The notes: generated from the sequence alone by a model not told the origin. 64,000 nt of DNA from JACRBR01 sp964371355 (GCA_964371355.1 CAYJMG010000004.1:89368-153367); one strand, 5' to 3'. Shown: positions 1-8,458, counted from the stretch's first letter. Made by a program: numbers and translations.

Positions 1-699
1 CCACCGGCGCCGACGGCACGCACGGAAGCAACGCGAGAGCAGGGGCCGGTACAGCGGCCGGCGGCCGCACCGCCATCGCGGCCAGCGACACCGCCCGCAC
101 GACAGCCACAGCCGGCGCCACGGGCGAGCGCGCCAGCCTCCCGGCCGGCGGCGGCAGCTCCGGCGCAGCACGCGGAGCGCGTGCCGGATGACTTGCGGAA
201 GGACCTGAGCAAGGCCTCGGCGGAGGACATCGCGCGGATGCTGGGGAGCACGGCTCCCGTCATCGCGCCGGCGGCGGACCAGCCGGCGGGCGATGCGCCC
301 GCGCCGCCGGCGGGCCCGGCGAAAAACGGCGGGCACCTGGCGACGACGCCCGGCGGGAACATCGATCTGGAGACGTTTATCGACCAGAAGCTACGGCCAC
401 TGGCGAAGGCGAAGGCGATGAAGTTCGACGCGCTGCTGAACGGGTCGTGCCGGGCGATGTCATACGAGAGCGGCGTGCTGACGCTGGGCTTCTACATGGA
501 CGCGCACCACAAGAAGACGGTGGAGCAGACGCAAACGCGGAAGGTGTACGAGGAGCTGGCGTCGCAGATCTTCGGGGAGCCGGTGACGATCCAGTGTATC
601 CTTGCGGAGAAGGCGCCGCGGGCCATCAAGAGCCCGCTCGTGCAGCACGCCGTGCAGGCGCACGGCGCGAAGATCGTGTCGGGAGACGAGGAGCCGTAG
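1..699 (+). CDS. dnaX: DNA polymerase III subunit gamma/tau, C-terminal part (5' end outside window)
   Basis: The frame is open from base 1, so only the C-terminal part of the protein is present. The first ~60 codons are Pro/Ala/Arg-rich linker. They are followed by a folded segment (from about codon 110) with the look of the tau C-terminal region. No ATPase motifs are visible because they lie upstream. Identity rests mainly on synteny: dnaX-ebfC-recR is a widely conserved bacterial order, and ebfC starts 17 bp after this stop. The product is the clamp-loader/replisome organiser. The GTG at 181 is internal to the open frame and is unlikely to be the true start. Confidence 0.8.
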   Translation, partial: PPAPTARTEATREQGPVQRPAAAPPSRPATPPARQPQPAPRASAPASRPAAAAPAQHAERVPDDLRKDLSKASAEDIARMLGSTAPVIAPAADQPAGDAPAPPAGPAKNGGHLATTPGGNIDLETFIDQKLRPLAKAKAMKFDALLNGSCRAMSYESGVLTLGFYMDAHHKKTVEQTQTRKVYEELASQIFGEPVTIQCILAEKAPRAIKSPLVQHAVQAHGAKIVSGDEEP

Positions 700-715
700 C
701 AGGAGCCGTTAGCAG

Positions 716-1027
716 ATGTCGATGAACCGGGACATGATGGCGAAGCTGGGCCAGGCGATGGCGCAGGTCCAGAAGGCGCAGGCGGAGCTTGCGGAGAAGA
801 CGGCCGAGGGCACGGCGGGCGGCGGCATGGTGCACGTGGTGTTGACGGGCGGGATGAAGGTGCAGTCGCTGAAGATCGAGAAGGACGCGGTCGACCCGGA
901 AGACGTCGAGATGTTGGAAGACCTGGTGACAGCGGCGTTCAATGAGGCGCTGCAGAAGATCCAGTCGATGCAGTACGGGCAGCTTGCGGGGATCGCGGGG
1001 AATATCCTGCCGGGGCTATCGAAGTAG
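716..1027 (+). CDS. ebfC: YbaB/EbfC family nucleoid-associated protein
   Basis: 103 residues, the normal length for this DNA-binding dimer family. The N-terminus is helical and rich in Met, Gln and Ala, followed by a Gly-rich turn (TAGGGMVHVVLTGGMKVQSL) and the acidic DPEDVEMLEDLV segment typical of YbaB. It lies 16 bp after dnaX and before recR, the conserved recombination/replication trio. An AGGAG lies about 10 nt upstream of the ATG; a second in-frame ATG at 722 is possible. The first heptamer of the downstream repeat array begins on the last base of the stop codon. Confidence 0.93.
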   Translation: MSMNRDMMAKLGQAMAQVQKAQAELAEKTAEGTAGGGMVHVVLTGGMKVQSLKIEKDAVDPEDVEMLEDLVTAAFNEALQKIQSMQYGQLAGIAGNILPGLSK

Positions 1028-1068
1028 TTCACGGTCCGCAGTTCACGGTTCACGGTTCACAGTGGACA
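1027..1068. repeat. heptamer tandem repeat, 6 units
   Basis: Six units in unbroken 7-nt phase: GTTCACG, GTCCGCA, GTTCACG, GTTCACG, GTTCACA, GTGGACA. The shared pattern is GTNNACR (one unit has G for A). It fills the start of the ebfC-recR gap; the remaining ~120 bp hold nothing I recognise. Confidence 0.8.
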
Positions 1069-1187
1069 GGCCCCCCTCACCGCCATCTCGCGTTACCGAC
1101 CTCCGATGACACCACCCACGACAGGGCCGACTCACGACGGGGACAACGAACTGTGAACTCGCAGGCTCGGCCTGTAGACTCTGAAGT

Positions 1188-1802
1188 GTGAATTCACATC
1201 CTCTTGGTGCGGCGCCGCCTCCCGTTTCGAAGCTGATCGAGGAGTTTCACAAGCTGCCCGGGATCGGGCCGAAGAGCGCGCAGCGGCTGACGTATCACCT
1301 GCTGCGGATCCCGCCGGAGGACGCGCTGGCGCTGGCGCAGGCGATCACCGAGCTAAAGGAGAAGACGGTCCTGTGCTCGGTGTGCCAGAACGTGACGGAG
1401 ACGGACCCGTGCGGGATCTGCCGTGACGAGGGGCGCGACCGATCGCTGATCTGCGTGGTGGAGGAGCCGCTGGACATCCTGGCGGTGGAGCGCACGCGCG
1501 GGTTCCACGGGCTGTACCACGTGTTGCACGGGGTGATCTCGCCGATGGACGGGGTAGGGCCGGACGACCTGAAGGTGAAGGAGCTGCTGGAGCGAACGCG
1601 CGGCGGTGCGGTGCGGGAGATCATCATGGCGACGAACCCGAATCTGGAGGGCGAGGCGACATCGATGTACATCAGCCGGCTGCTGACGCCGATGGGGATC
1701 CGGGTGACGCGGCTGGCGCGGGGGTTGCCGATGGGGAGTGACCTGGAGTACGCGGACGACGTGACGCTGTCGCGGGCGCTGGAGAACCGGCAGGACGTGT
1801 GA
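1188..1802 (+). CDS. recR: recombination protein RecR
   Basis: 204 residues, near the usual 198-200. The order of elements is standard: an N-terminal helix-hairpin-helix segment (KLPGIGPKSAQRLTYHLL), a Cys4 zinc finger (CSVCQ...CGIC), then a Toprim domain (ICVVEEPLDILAVE) and the C-terminal Walker-B-like region. RecR works with RecO/RecF to load RecA at gaps. The GTG start at 1188 gives family length; no strong SD is visible. It follows ebfC as in most bacteria. Confidence 0.95.
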   Translation: MNSHPLGAAPPPVSKLIEEFHKLPGIGPKSAQRLTYHLLRIPPEDALALAQAITELKEKTVLCSVCQNVTETDPCGICRDEGRDRSLICVVEEPLDILAVERTRGFHGLYHVLHGVISPMDGVGPDDLKVKELLERTRGGAVREIIMATNPNLEGEATSMYISRLLTPMGIRVTRLARGLPMGSDLEYADDVTLSRALENRQDV

Positions 1803-1806
1803 GGTA

Positions 1807-1834
1807 GTGGACAGCTGACAGGGGACAGGGGACA
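1807..1834. repeat. heptamer tandem repeat, 4 units
   Basis: Units GTGGACA, GCTGACA, GGGGACA, GGGGACA in strict 7-nt phase, directly after recR. Same GNNNACA family as the arrays at 1027, 4629 and 32784. Confidence 0.8.
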
Positions 1835-1839
1835 GTAGG

Positions 1840-1870
1840 GGCCGCCAGTGGGCGGCCTTCGTTGTTTATC
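1840..1870 (+). terminator. intrinsic terminator of recR
   Basis: GGCCGCC (1840-1846) pairs with GGCGGCC (1851-1857) around a 4-nt loop and is followed by the T-rich tract TTCGTTGTTT. It abuts the heptamer array. Confidence 0.7.
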
Positions 1871-1885
1871 GAACGGAGGTGGGCG

Positions 1886-2380
1886 ATGCAGATCGTCGCG
1901 GAGCCGATTGGGTTTGTGCGGAGCCCGCGGGTGGAGGTTAAGGATGACAACTGGGGCGGGGTGGTGTCGGAGATCGTCGTCGAGGAGGGGCTGGGGGCGG
2001 AAGCGCTGCGGGGCATCGAGGAGTTCTCGCACGCTGAGGTGATCTTCTATTTCCACGGGGTCGACGACGCCAAGATCGTGGCCGGCGCTCGGCACCCCCG
2101 CAACAATCCCGCCTGGCCGGAGGTTGGGATCCTCGCACAGCGCGGCAAGAACCGGCCCAACCGCCTCGGCCTCACGACGGTAAGCATCGTCGCACGCGAG
2201 AGTAACGTCCTGCGCGTCCGGGGGCTCGATGCGATCGACGGGACGCCGGTGCTGGACATCAAGCCGGTGATGCGCGAGTTCCTGGCGCGTGGCGAGGTGC
2301 GGCAGCCGGCGTGGGCGACGGAGCTGATGCGGGAGTATTGGAGCGCGGGGCCTGACAGCGAAGTAAGACGTGAGAGGTGA
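1886..2380 (+). CDS. TsaA/TrmO-family tRNA N6-methyltransferase-like protein
   Basis: 164 residues, matching the TrmO beta-barrel domain: N-terminal IGFVRSPR, a central RHPRNNPAWPEVGILAQRG segment and the GLDAIDGTPVLDIKP motif that is diagnostic of the family. The family methylates t6A37 of some tRNAs using SAM. The central segment is somewhat divergent from the usual HPRG form, so the exact substrate is not certain. The start at 1886 is chosen because GGAGGT sits at 1875-1880; an upstream ATG at 1862 would lie before that SD. It stands alone between recR and an APH-fold kinase. Confidence 0.85.
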   Translation: MQIVAEPIGFVRSPRVEVKDDNWGGVVSEIVVEEGLGAEALRGIEEFSHAEVIFYFHGVDDAKIVAGARHPRNNPAWPEVGILAQRGKNRPNRLGLTTVSIVARESNVLRVRGLDAIDGTPVLDIKPVMREFLARGEVRQPAWATELMREYWSAGPDSEVRRER

Positions 2381-2390
2381 GAGGTGAGAT
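2363..2390. repeat. heptamer tandem repeat, 4 units
   Basis: Units GTAAGAC, GTGAGAG, GTGAGAG, GTGAGAT in 7-nt phase, overlapping the last codons of the TrmO-like gene, whose C-terminal residues are therefore repeat-encoded. Confidence 0.75.
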
Positions 2391-2476
2391 AGAGGAGACG
2401 AAAGACCGCACTCTCTACGTTTTTCGCAGACGGCATCGGGTGGTTGATCTACACGCTCGGAAGTACCATCCCGCTC

Positions 2477-3559
2477 ATGGTGGAGCAGGCGAGCAGGATC
2501 GGACCGAAGGTGGCGGACGAAGCGCCCCGGGCGGACGTGGGTGACGCGCTGATCGCGTACCTGCGGACGACGCTGGGCGACCCCGCGCTGGCGTACGCGT
2601 CGCCGCCATCTCCGATCACGGGCGGGTTCGATACGGCGATCTATGCGTTCGCGCTGGGTGGCGCGGATGGCGAGATGGCGGGGCCGCTGATCCTGCGGGT
2701 ATTCCGCGACGGCCGTGCGGAACAGGCGCGGTTCGAGTCGGTGGCGCAGAACGCGGTTGCCGCGCAGGGGTATCCAGCGCCACGGGTGCTGTTGTCGTGT
2801 GAGGATTCGACGGTGCTGGGCGGGGCGTTCACGATCATGCCGCGCGTGCCGGGCACGGTGATGCTGTCGCGGATATTCGGCCCGGCGATGACGCGGATGC
2901 CGGTGGTACTGGCCCAGGCGCAGGCGCGACTGCACGCGCTGGACCCGGAGCCGGTGCGGCGGGCGCTGGCCGCCGGCGGCTTTGGGGACGAGCGCGAGAG
3001 CGCATACGGTGACGCCGCGTGGGCGAAGGTCATCGAGGCGATGAAGCTGGACGGACTGCGGGACGCCTGCGCGTGGGTCGAAGCGGGCCGTCCGCCGTCT
3101 AAGCGAGCGGCGGTGCTTTGTCACGGTGACTTCCATCCGCTGAACGTGATGATGGTGGGGAATACCGTCGCCGGCGTGCTGGACTGGGCGAACATGCGTA
3201 TCGCGGATCCCGCGTGGGACGTGGGCGCTGCGATCGCGCTGTTCGGGCACGGGCCCGTCGACCTCCCGCGGCCGGTGGTACCGATCGTGAACCTCGTCCG
3301 GCGCTGGCTGCTGCGGCGATACGTGAATGCCTATCTTGCGCAGCGGCCGCTCGAGGTGGCCTCGGTCCGGTACTACGAGGCCGTGCGGCTGCTGGAATTC
3401 ATGATGGAGACCGAGGTCTACCGTCGGGCGAAGGCCGGCGCGATCGCGCCGACGACGAAAGCGGCGCCGTTCAACGATCCGCGGGTGCTGCGGGGGATCG
3501 CCAAGCGGTTCACGGCGATCACCGGCGTTCCTGTGTCTCTGCCCGAGGACAGGGGCTAG
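2477..3559 (+). CDS. APH-fold phosphotransferase family protein
   Basis: 360 residues with the aminoglycoside-phosphotransferase/choline-kinase fold. The N-lobe has a Gly-rich GGFDTAIYAF segment; the catalytic loop is HGDFHPLN at residues 216-223 and the metal-binding motif is LDWANMRIADP from residue 235. Substrate is unknown: the family includes kinases for sugars, amino alcohols and antibiotics, and nothing here points to resistance. The ATG at 2477 is preferred over the in-frame TTG at 2444, but no convincing SD precedes either. It is followed after 32 bp by a second APH-fold gene of low similarity. Confidence 0.8.
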   Translation: MVEQASRIGPKVADEAPRADVGDALIAYLRTTLGDPALAYASPPSPITGGFDTAIYAFALGGADGEMAGPLILRVFRDGRAEQARFESVAQNAVAAQGYPAPRVLLSCEDSTVLGGAFTIMPRVPGTVMLSRIFGPAMTRMPVVLAQAQARLHALDPEPVRRALAAGGFGDERESAYGDAAWAKVIEAMKLDGLRDACAWVEAGRPPSKRAAVLCHGDFHPLNVMMVGNTVAGVLDWANMRIADPAWDVGAAIALFGHGPVDLPRPVVPIVNLVRRWLLRRYVNAYLAQRPLEVASVRYYEAVRLLEFMMETEVYRRAKAGAIAPTTKAAPFNDPRVLRGIAKRFTAITGVPVSLPEDRG

Positions 3560-3565
3560 GGGCTA
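3552..3565. repeat. heptamer repeat, 2 units
   Basis: GGGGCTA twice in phase, then GGGATTC. The first unit contains the stop codon of the preceding gene. Confidence 0.5.
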
Positions 3566-3591
3566 GGGATTCGCACGGCTACGCTGGCACC

Positions 3592-4623
3592 GTGAACAAC
3601 GACAGCCACCATCAGTTCGCGGCCGGCGTGTGCGATGCGTTCGCCCTCGGCCGGGCGCGCGGAGAACTGACGCCGGTCGCCGGCGGGTTGACGCACCGTA
3701 TGTGGCGGCTGGAGACGGACCGCGGGGTGTTCGCCGTCAAAGAGATCAACATCGACCCGACGGGGACGTGGCAGCGGCCCTGGATCGAGGGGGCGTTCGC
3801 CGTGGAGCGCGCGGCGTTCGACGCGGGCGTCGCAATGCCGCAGCCGGTGGTGGCGGCGGCGACGGGCGCGTGTCTGGCCGACGTGGCCCGAAATGACGGC
3901 TCAGCGGCGCCGGTGCGCGTGCACGCGTGGGTCGACGGTACCGGATTGCACCACACGGTCTACCCCGCCGACGTGGCGGCGAGCGTCGCGGCGACGATCG
4001 CGCGGATCCACAGACTGCAACTGCCAGCGGCGGAGACGCTGACCGAGGCGTTGCGGACTGGCGGCGAGGAACACTGGCTCGCGCTGGCGGAGCGGGTCGA
4101 GCGCTCCGACATCGAGTGGCGATGGGAGTTCCAGGGGATCTTGCATATCGTGCGAGACCTGGAAGCGTACGTCGAGGGGACGCGCGAGGACACGACGCCG
4201 CTCATCATGGGGCATCGTGACGCCGACCAGAAGAACTGGATGCGGACGGTGAGCGGCGAGCTGCTGCTGGTGGACTGGGACGCCGCGGGGCGGATCCACC
4301 CGCGACATGAGGCCGCGGGGCTGGCGCTACGGTGGTCGGGCTCCGGGTTGGGCGAGCCGGACTGGCGGGTCGTGCGCGCGTGGATCCAGGCGTACCGCGA
4401 AGCGGGAGGCGAGTTGGACCGCATCCAGCCGGGCGATCTGGGCGAATACGTGTCGGTTGCGATCTGGTGGTTCGAGTACAACCTGCGGCGGGCGCTGGGG
4501 GAACGGGCGCGGGATGAGGCCGACCGGCGGTTGGGCGCGGAGATGGCGCGGCGTGAGTTCAAGTCACTGCCGCGGCTGATGGGATCACTCGAGCGCTGGG
4601 AGCGGCTGCTGGGCGAGGAGTAG
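3592..4623 (+). CDS. APH-fold phosphotransferase family protein
   Basis: 343 residues, same fold as the preceding gene but only distantly similar. The catalytic loop is HRDADQKNWM from residue 208 and the Mg-binding motif is LVDWDAAG (Asp228). The GTG at 3592 is chosen because an earlier start would run deep into the upstream gene. It precedes a GH20 hexosaminidase by about 100 bp on the same strand. Because N-acetylhexosamine 1-kinases also belong to this fold, a role in amino-sugar salvage is possible, but that is inference from context only. Confidence 0.78.
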   Translation: MNNDSHHQFAAGVCDAFALGRARGELTPVAGGLTHRMWRLETDRGVFAVKEINIDPTGTWQRPWIEGAFAVERAAFDAGVAMPQPVVAAATGACLADVARNDGSAAPVRVHAWVDGTGLHHTVYPADVAASVAATIARIHRLQLPAAETLTEALRTGGEEHWLALAERVERSDIEWRWEFQGILHIVRDLEAYVEGTREDTTPLIMGHRDADQKNWMRTVSGELLLVDWDAAGRIHPRHEAAGLALRWSGSGLGEPDWRVVRAWIQAYREAGGELDRIQPGDLGEYVSVAIWWFEYNLRRALGERARDEADRRLGAEMARREFKSLPRLMGSLERWERLLGEE

Positions 4624-4628
4624 CCGGA

Positions 4629-4656
4629 GTGGACAGTGGACAGTCGACCTTCGACG
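4629..4656. repeat. heptamer tandem repeat, 4 units
   Basis: GTGGACA, GTGGACA, GTCGACC, TTCGACG in 7-nt phase directly after the second kinase gene. Confidence 0.7.
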
Positions 4657-4682
4657 GATGGGCTGGACGAAGCCCGTCGTAC
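4653..4682. repeat. REP-like palindrome
   Basis: GACGG-AT-GGGCT pairs with AGCCC and GTC around a short loop. Read on the minus strand it begins GTAC, close to the GTAG edge seen in other copies. It partly overlaps the heptamer array. Confidence 0.45.
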
Positions 4683-4721
4683 CCGTGCCCTCAGAGTGAT
4701 TGATCGCCTACCCTGCGCGGG

Positions 4722-6602
4722 ATGAAGCTGTATTTGGCGCCGTTGCCGCGGTCGGTCGAGGTCTCAGGCGGGACGCATACGCTCGTGCGCGAGCGGGTGA
4801 TCGTGCTGTACGGCGAGGCGCGCGCGGAGGTCGTGGCAGCGCAGCGGCTGCAAGTGGCGTTGGAGCGGTACGCGGGCGTACGGTGGGAGATCCGCACCGC
4901 TACGTCTGTCGCCGAGATGGAGGGCGTGGTCGCCGCCATCGACCATCGCGTCGAAAGGCGCGAGGGGTACCACCTGACGATCGGCGACGAGCGGATCGGC
5001 CTGGTAGCACGGGACGGGGCAGGGCTGGCGCACGGGTTCTCGACGCTGGCGCAGCTCGTGCGGCAATGCGGGCGACGGCTGCCGCGGCTGCACATCGAGG
5101 ACCATCCCGACTTCGCGCACCGGGGTGTCATGCTCGACATCTCGCGCGACAAGGTGCCGACGATAGCGACGCTGTACGGGCTCGTCGACATGCTGTCCGA
5201 GTGGAAAATCAACCAGCTCCAGCTCTACATGGAGCACACGTTCGCGTACCAGCGCCACCGGGCGGTGTGGAAGGACGCTTCGCCGCTGACGGGCGAGGAG
5301 GTGCTCGCGCTCGACGAGTATTGCCGCGATCGGCACGTGGAGCTTGTGCCGAACCAGAACAGCTTCGGTCACATGGAGCGGTGGTTGATCCACAAGCCGT
5401 ACTCGGAGCTGGCGGAGGTGGATGGCGGCATCGCGCTACCGCACGCGTCGATGCTGCTGACGAAGCGGCGGCGGTTCTCGACGACGCTGAACCCGCTCGA
5501 CCCGCGGTCTTATGCGCTTGTGGAGGGGATGTATGAGGAGCTGCTGCCGCACTTCTCGAGCGCGAACTTCAACGTGGGGTGCGACGAGACGTGGGAGCTG
5601 GGGCAGGGCCGGAGCAAGCCGGCGTGCGAGGAGCGCGGGAAGGGCCGCGTGTACCTGGACTGGCTGATGGGCCTGTACGCACTGTGCGAGAGGAATGGCC
5701 GGCGAATGATGTTCTGGGGGGACATCATCAAGCAGCATCCGGAGCTGATCTCGGAGATCCCGCGCGACGTGACCGCCCTGGCGTGGGGCTACGAGCACGA
5801 TCATCCATTTGACGCCGACGGGCTTGCGTATCGCAAGGTGCGGCGGCCGTTCTACGTGTGCCCGGGCGCGGGCGGGTGGAACTCGTTCCTGGGCCGGACG
5901 GACAACATGGTCGCGAACATCACGAACGCGACGGCGAACGGGCTGAAGCACGGCGCGACGGGCGTGCTGACAACGGAGTGGGGCGACGGCGGCCACATGC
6001 AGCCGGCGCCGGTCGCCTGGGTGGGGTTCCTGTTCGGGGCGGCGATGTCGTGGTCGCACGTGGCGAGCGGCGGCATGGATCTGGCGCGAACGCTGAGCCT
6101 GCATGCGTTCGACGACCCGTCGGGGGAGACCGGCCGGGTCGCGTGCGAGTTGGGGAATGCCTACACGATCAACGGCGCGAAGACGCGGAACGGGTCGTTG
6201 CTGCAGCAGTCGTACTTCCTGCCGTTGGACGGCGACTGGCCGATGCAACGTGTACGCGCCGACGGCTTCGAGGAGACCTCGGAAGCGCTGGGGGCGTTGG
6301 CCGGGCGGCTGGACGCATCGCGGATGCGGCGGGAAGACGCGGCGCTCATCGTCGCTGAGTACCGGACGGCGGTCGAGTTGGCGGATATTGGCGCGGCGAT
6401 CGGGTCGGCGAAGTATGTGCGGGCGAACGGGACATCGGCGGCGAAGCGGCGGCCGCGGTGGCGGCGGATCGCGCGGCGGCTGGAGGCAGTGGTACCGGAG
6501 TACGAGCGTGGGTGGCTGGCGCGGAACCGTGTCGGGGGGATGGGGGACAGCGTGTGGCGGATCCGGGAGCTAGCGCGGCGAGTGGGGGCGGTCAGCCGGT
6601 GA
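4722..6602 (+). CDS. GH20 family beta-N-acetylhexosaminidase-like protein
   Basis: 626 residues. An N-terminal alpha/beta domain (residues ~1-125, GH20b-like) precedes the TIM barrel, which begins with the family signature HRGVMLDISRDKVPT. The catalytic Asp-Glu pair is D288-E289 in NVGCDETWELG. This differs slightly from the classic HxGGDE, which is usual for the more divergent GH20 group. There is no signal peptide, so it is probably cytoplasmic and acts on imported amino-sugar oligosaccharides. The start is ATG at 4722 without a strong SD. Its 3' end overlaps the convergent retropepsin-like gene by 11 bp. Confidence 0.87.
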   Translation: MKLYLAPLPRSVEVSGGTHTLVRERVIVLYGEARAEVVAAQRLQVALERYAGVRWEIRTATSVAEMEGVVAAIDHRVERREGYHLTIGDERIGLVARDGAGLAHGFSTLAQLVRQCGRRLPRLHIEDHPDFAHRGVMLDISRDKVPTIATLYGLVDMLSEWKINQLQLYMEHTFAYQRHRAVWKDASPLTGEEVLALDEYCRDRHVELVPNQNSFGHMERWLIHKPYSELAEVDGGIALPHASMLLTKRRRFSTTLNPLDPRSYALVEGMYEELLPHFSSANFNVGCDETWELGQGRSKPACEERGKGRVYLDWLMGLYALCERNGRRMMFWGDIIKQHPELISEIPRDVTALAWGYEHDHPFDADGLAYRKVRRPFYVCPGAGGWNSFLGRTDNMVANITNATANGLKHGATGVLTTEWGDGGHMQPAPVAWVGFLFGAAMSWSHVASGGMDLARTLSLHAFDDPSGETGRVACELGNAYTINGAKTRNGSLLQQSYFLPLDGDWPMQRVRADGFEETSEALGALAGRLDASRMRREDAALIVAEYRTAVELADIGAAIGSAKYVRANGTSAAKRRPRWRRIARRLEAVVPEYERGWLARNRVGGMGDSVWRIRELARRVGAVSR

Positions 6603-7050
6603 TGGTGAAGGCGCCGGCTGGGCCGTCGTAGTTGAGCTGCCAATTGGCAAGAACCGCTCGACCAATGATCGCGATCACACCGAGGCGGAGGATGTCCAGA
6701 GCCACGAAGTCGCCGCGTGTGAACGACTGAAGCCCCGTGCCCGGGAATGCGATCTGCGCCGGATATGTTATGCCCGTGACGACGCCCGATACCGAAGCTA
6801 CGTTCTCGGAGCCCCGCGCAGGAAGTTGAAGTTGATCCACGAGCGTCCGGTCTATGGCGGACAGCGACGCACCTGTGTCGATCAAAGCTTCGCCGAACAG
6901 CGTTGCCGGAGGGGTCTTGCCCTGGATCCGCAACGTACGCAGCCAAGCGTCCGGCAGGCCGACCGCGATGGGAACGCACGGCCCTATGCGCACAAGCTTC
7001 GCGCGGGAAGCTTCGGGGCTCTCGCCTGAAGCCCGTCTATATGTTGCCAT
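6592..7050 (-). CDS. retropepsin-like aspartic protease family protein
   Basis: 152 residues from the ATG at 7050. The active-site signature ALIDTGASLSAID (D-T-G-A) sits mid-protein, followed by hydrophobic strands and a second hydrophobic-Gly element (VIAIIGRAVLANW), the layout of single-domain retroviral-type proteases, which must dimerise to supply two Asp. No signal peptide or membrane segment. The start codon lies inside the last codons of the upstream DUF5678 gene, so translation is probably coupled. Its target is unknown. Confidence 0.78.
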   Translation of the reverse strand: MATYRRASGESPEASRAKLVRIGPCVPIAVGLPDAWLRTLRIQGKTPPATLFGEALIDTGASLSAIDRTLVDQLQLPARGSENVASVSGVVTGITYPAQIAFPGTGLQSFTRGDFVALDILRLGVIAIIGRAVLANWQLNYDGPAGAFTITG

Positions 7051-7297
7051 TAAGAGACAGCGGGAGAAGCTGAGGAAGCGTGTGCACAGGCTCTTCCTCG
7101 AGGATCTGCTTGATGAGGCAGGGCTCCATTCCCACGTGCTGAACGCTGTGCTCGAAGGCCGCATCCCAACTATCGAAGAAGCCTAGGACGCAAGTGTCCT
7201 TGATCAGCACGTACTGACCGCCGTGATCACGTATGAACTCCGCCTTGTGCTCACGAAACCAGCGGACTTCTTCGTCTAGACGGATGGCTGTCGTCAT
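7037..7297 (-). CDS. DUF5678-like small protein
   Basis: 86 residues. The core EVRWFREHKAEFIRDHGGQY followed by VLIKDTCVLGFFDSWDAAFE resembles DUF5678, a small domain often found next to retropepsin-like genes. Here it is immediately upstream and overlaps that gene by 14 bp. Its biochemical role is not known. I see no DNA-binding motif or membrane segment. Confidence 0.65.
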   Translation of the reverse strand: MTTAIRLDEEVRWFREHKAEFIRDHGGQYVLIKDTCVLGFFDSWDAAFEHSVQHVGMEPCLIKQILEEEPVHTLPQLLPLSLNGNI

Positions 7298-7329
7298 GGT
7301 CGAATTCTATCGGAAACGTCTCCGGCGGG

Positions 7330-7824
7330 TTAGATGTGGCAGGTGGCGAGGCCGCGCTTTTCGAGGTACTGCTGGTGGTACTCCTCCGCCTTCCAGAAGA
7401 TGCTCGCGGGCGTGATCTCGGTGACGATGGGCCGGCGGTAGGCGCCGGACTGTTCCCGCCGGCCCTTCGACGCTGTGGCGAGAGCCTGCTGTTCGGGTGA
7501 GTGGTAGAAGATGACGGTGCGGTACTGGTCGCCGACGTCGGGGCCTTGGCGGTTGAGCTGCGTCGGGTCGTGGTTGTCCCAGAACACGTCGAGGAGGTCC
7601 TCATACGAGACCTGCGCCGGGTCGAACTCGATCTGCACGGCCTCGGCGTGGCCCGTGTCGCGGTAGCAGACGTCCTCGTAGGACGGGTTGTCGCGCGCGC
7701 CGCCCATGAAGCCGACAGCGGTCGCTTTGACGCCCTGTATCTGGCGGAACGCGGCCTCGACACCCCAGAAGCAGCCGGCGGCGAACGTTGCGGTCTCGAT
7801 GACGGTGGTCGTGTCGTCGGTCAT
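7330..7824 (-). CDS. msrA: peptide-methionine (S)-S-oxide reductase MsrA
   Basis: 164 residues. The catalytic GCFWG motif has its nucleophilic Cys at position 18, followed by GVEAAFRQIQGV, GYxGG-type GFMGGARDNPSYEDVC, the HAEAVQIEFDP segment and DVFWDNHDPTQLNRQGPDVGDQYR, all standard for MsrA. It reduces methionine-S-sulfoxide using thioredoxin. The start is the ATG at 7824, which places the motif at the usual distance; an upstream extension has no family similarity. It stands alone, divergent from ybeY. Confidence 0.96.
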   Translation of the reverse strand: MTDDTTTVIETATFAAGCFWGVEAAFRQIQGVKATAVGFMGGARDNPSYEDVCYRDTGHAEAVQIEFDPAQVSYEDLLDVFWDNHDPTQLNRQGPDVGDQYRTVIFYHSPEQQALATASKGRREQSGAYRRPIVTEITPASIFWKAEEYHQQYLEKRGLATCHI

Positions 7825-7915
7825 GGCGGGCGGATCCTTTCGTGTACATCTTATCGTGCCCCAGGGGACGCCAGCGTTACGACCGCTTGTTGGCGGGGAC
7901 GAGGATGGACGCGTC

Positions 7916-7939
7916 GGACACGCCGCGGCGTGTCCCCAC
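7916..7939. repeat. REP-like palindrome
   Basis: GGACACGCC-GC-GGCGTGTCC is a perfect 20-bp palindrome (7916-7935). Its minus-strand edge reads GTGG. It lies between msrA and ybeY. Confidence 0.55.
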
Positions 7940-8002
7940 CAGCGTTTGGTGCCGATTGGCGGGGTTGCAGACCACTCGTCGGATCTACACTGGCGTTGGA
8001 CT

Positions 8003-8458
8003 ATGGAATACCTGATCGAGCTGCAACACGAAGTGGAGACGGACGGGATCGACGCGCAGGCGCTCGAGCGGGCGGCGGCGCACGCGCTCCACCTGGAGCA
8101 CGTGAAGACGCCAGCCGAGCTGAGCGTGCTGTTGGCGGATGACTCCGCGGTGCAGGAGCTGAACCGGCAGTACCGGCACACGGACGCGCCCACGGACGTG
8201 CTGTCGTTCTCGCAGGCGGAGGGGGAGGAGTTCGCGCTGCCGGACGGCGAGACGCCACACCTGGGCGACGTCGTGATCTCGGTGGAGACGGCGCGGCGGC
8301 AGGCGGTGGAGTATGGCGTGCCGCTACAGGACGAGCTGGCGCACCTGGTGGTGCACGGGATCCTGCACCTGCTGGGGTACGACCACGAGGACGCGGACGA
8401 CGAGGCGGTGATGCGCGCTCACGAGGACGCCGTGCTTGGCGGCGCGCATCATCACTGA
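8003..8458 (+). CDS. ybeY: endoribonuclease YbeY (rRNA maturation factor)
   Basis: 151 residues. The zinc-binding signature HGILHLLGYDH places His at 118, 122 and 128, and the upstream segment LNRQYRHTDAPTDVLSFSQ is the conserved UPF0054 block. YbeY trims 16S rRNA 3' ends and takes part in ribosome quality control. The ATG at 8003 gives family length. It usually neighbours phoH/era; here it does not. Confidence 0.96.
   Translation: MEYLIELQHEVETDGIDAQALERAAAHALHLEHVKTPAELSVLLADDSAVQELNRQYRHTDAPTDVLSFSQAEGEEFALPDGETPHLGDVVISVETARRQAVEYGVPLQDELAHLVVHGILHLLGYDHEDADDEAVMRAHEDAVLGGAHHH

Noticed and set aside
3214..3591. Extended N-terminus of the second APH-fold kinase
   Set aside because: It would overlap the first kinase by ~345 bp and has no family similarity; GTG 3592 fits.
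2477..4623. Aminoglycoside resistance genes
   Set aside because: Only the general APH fold motifs are visible; the fold covers many metabolic kinases.
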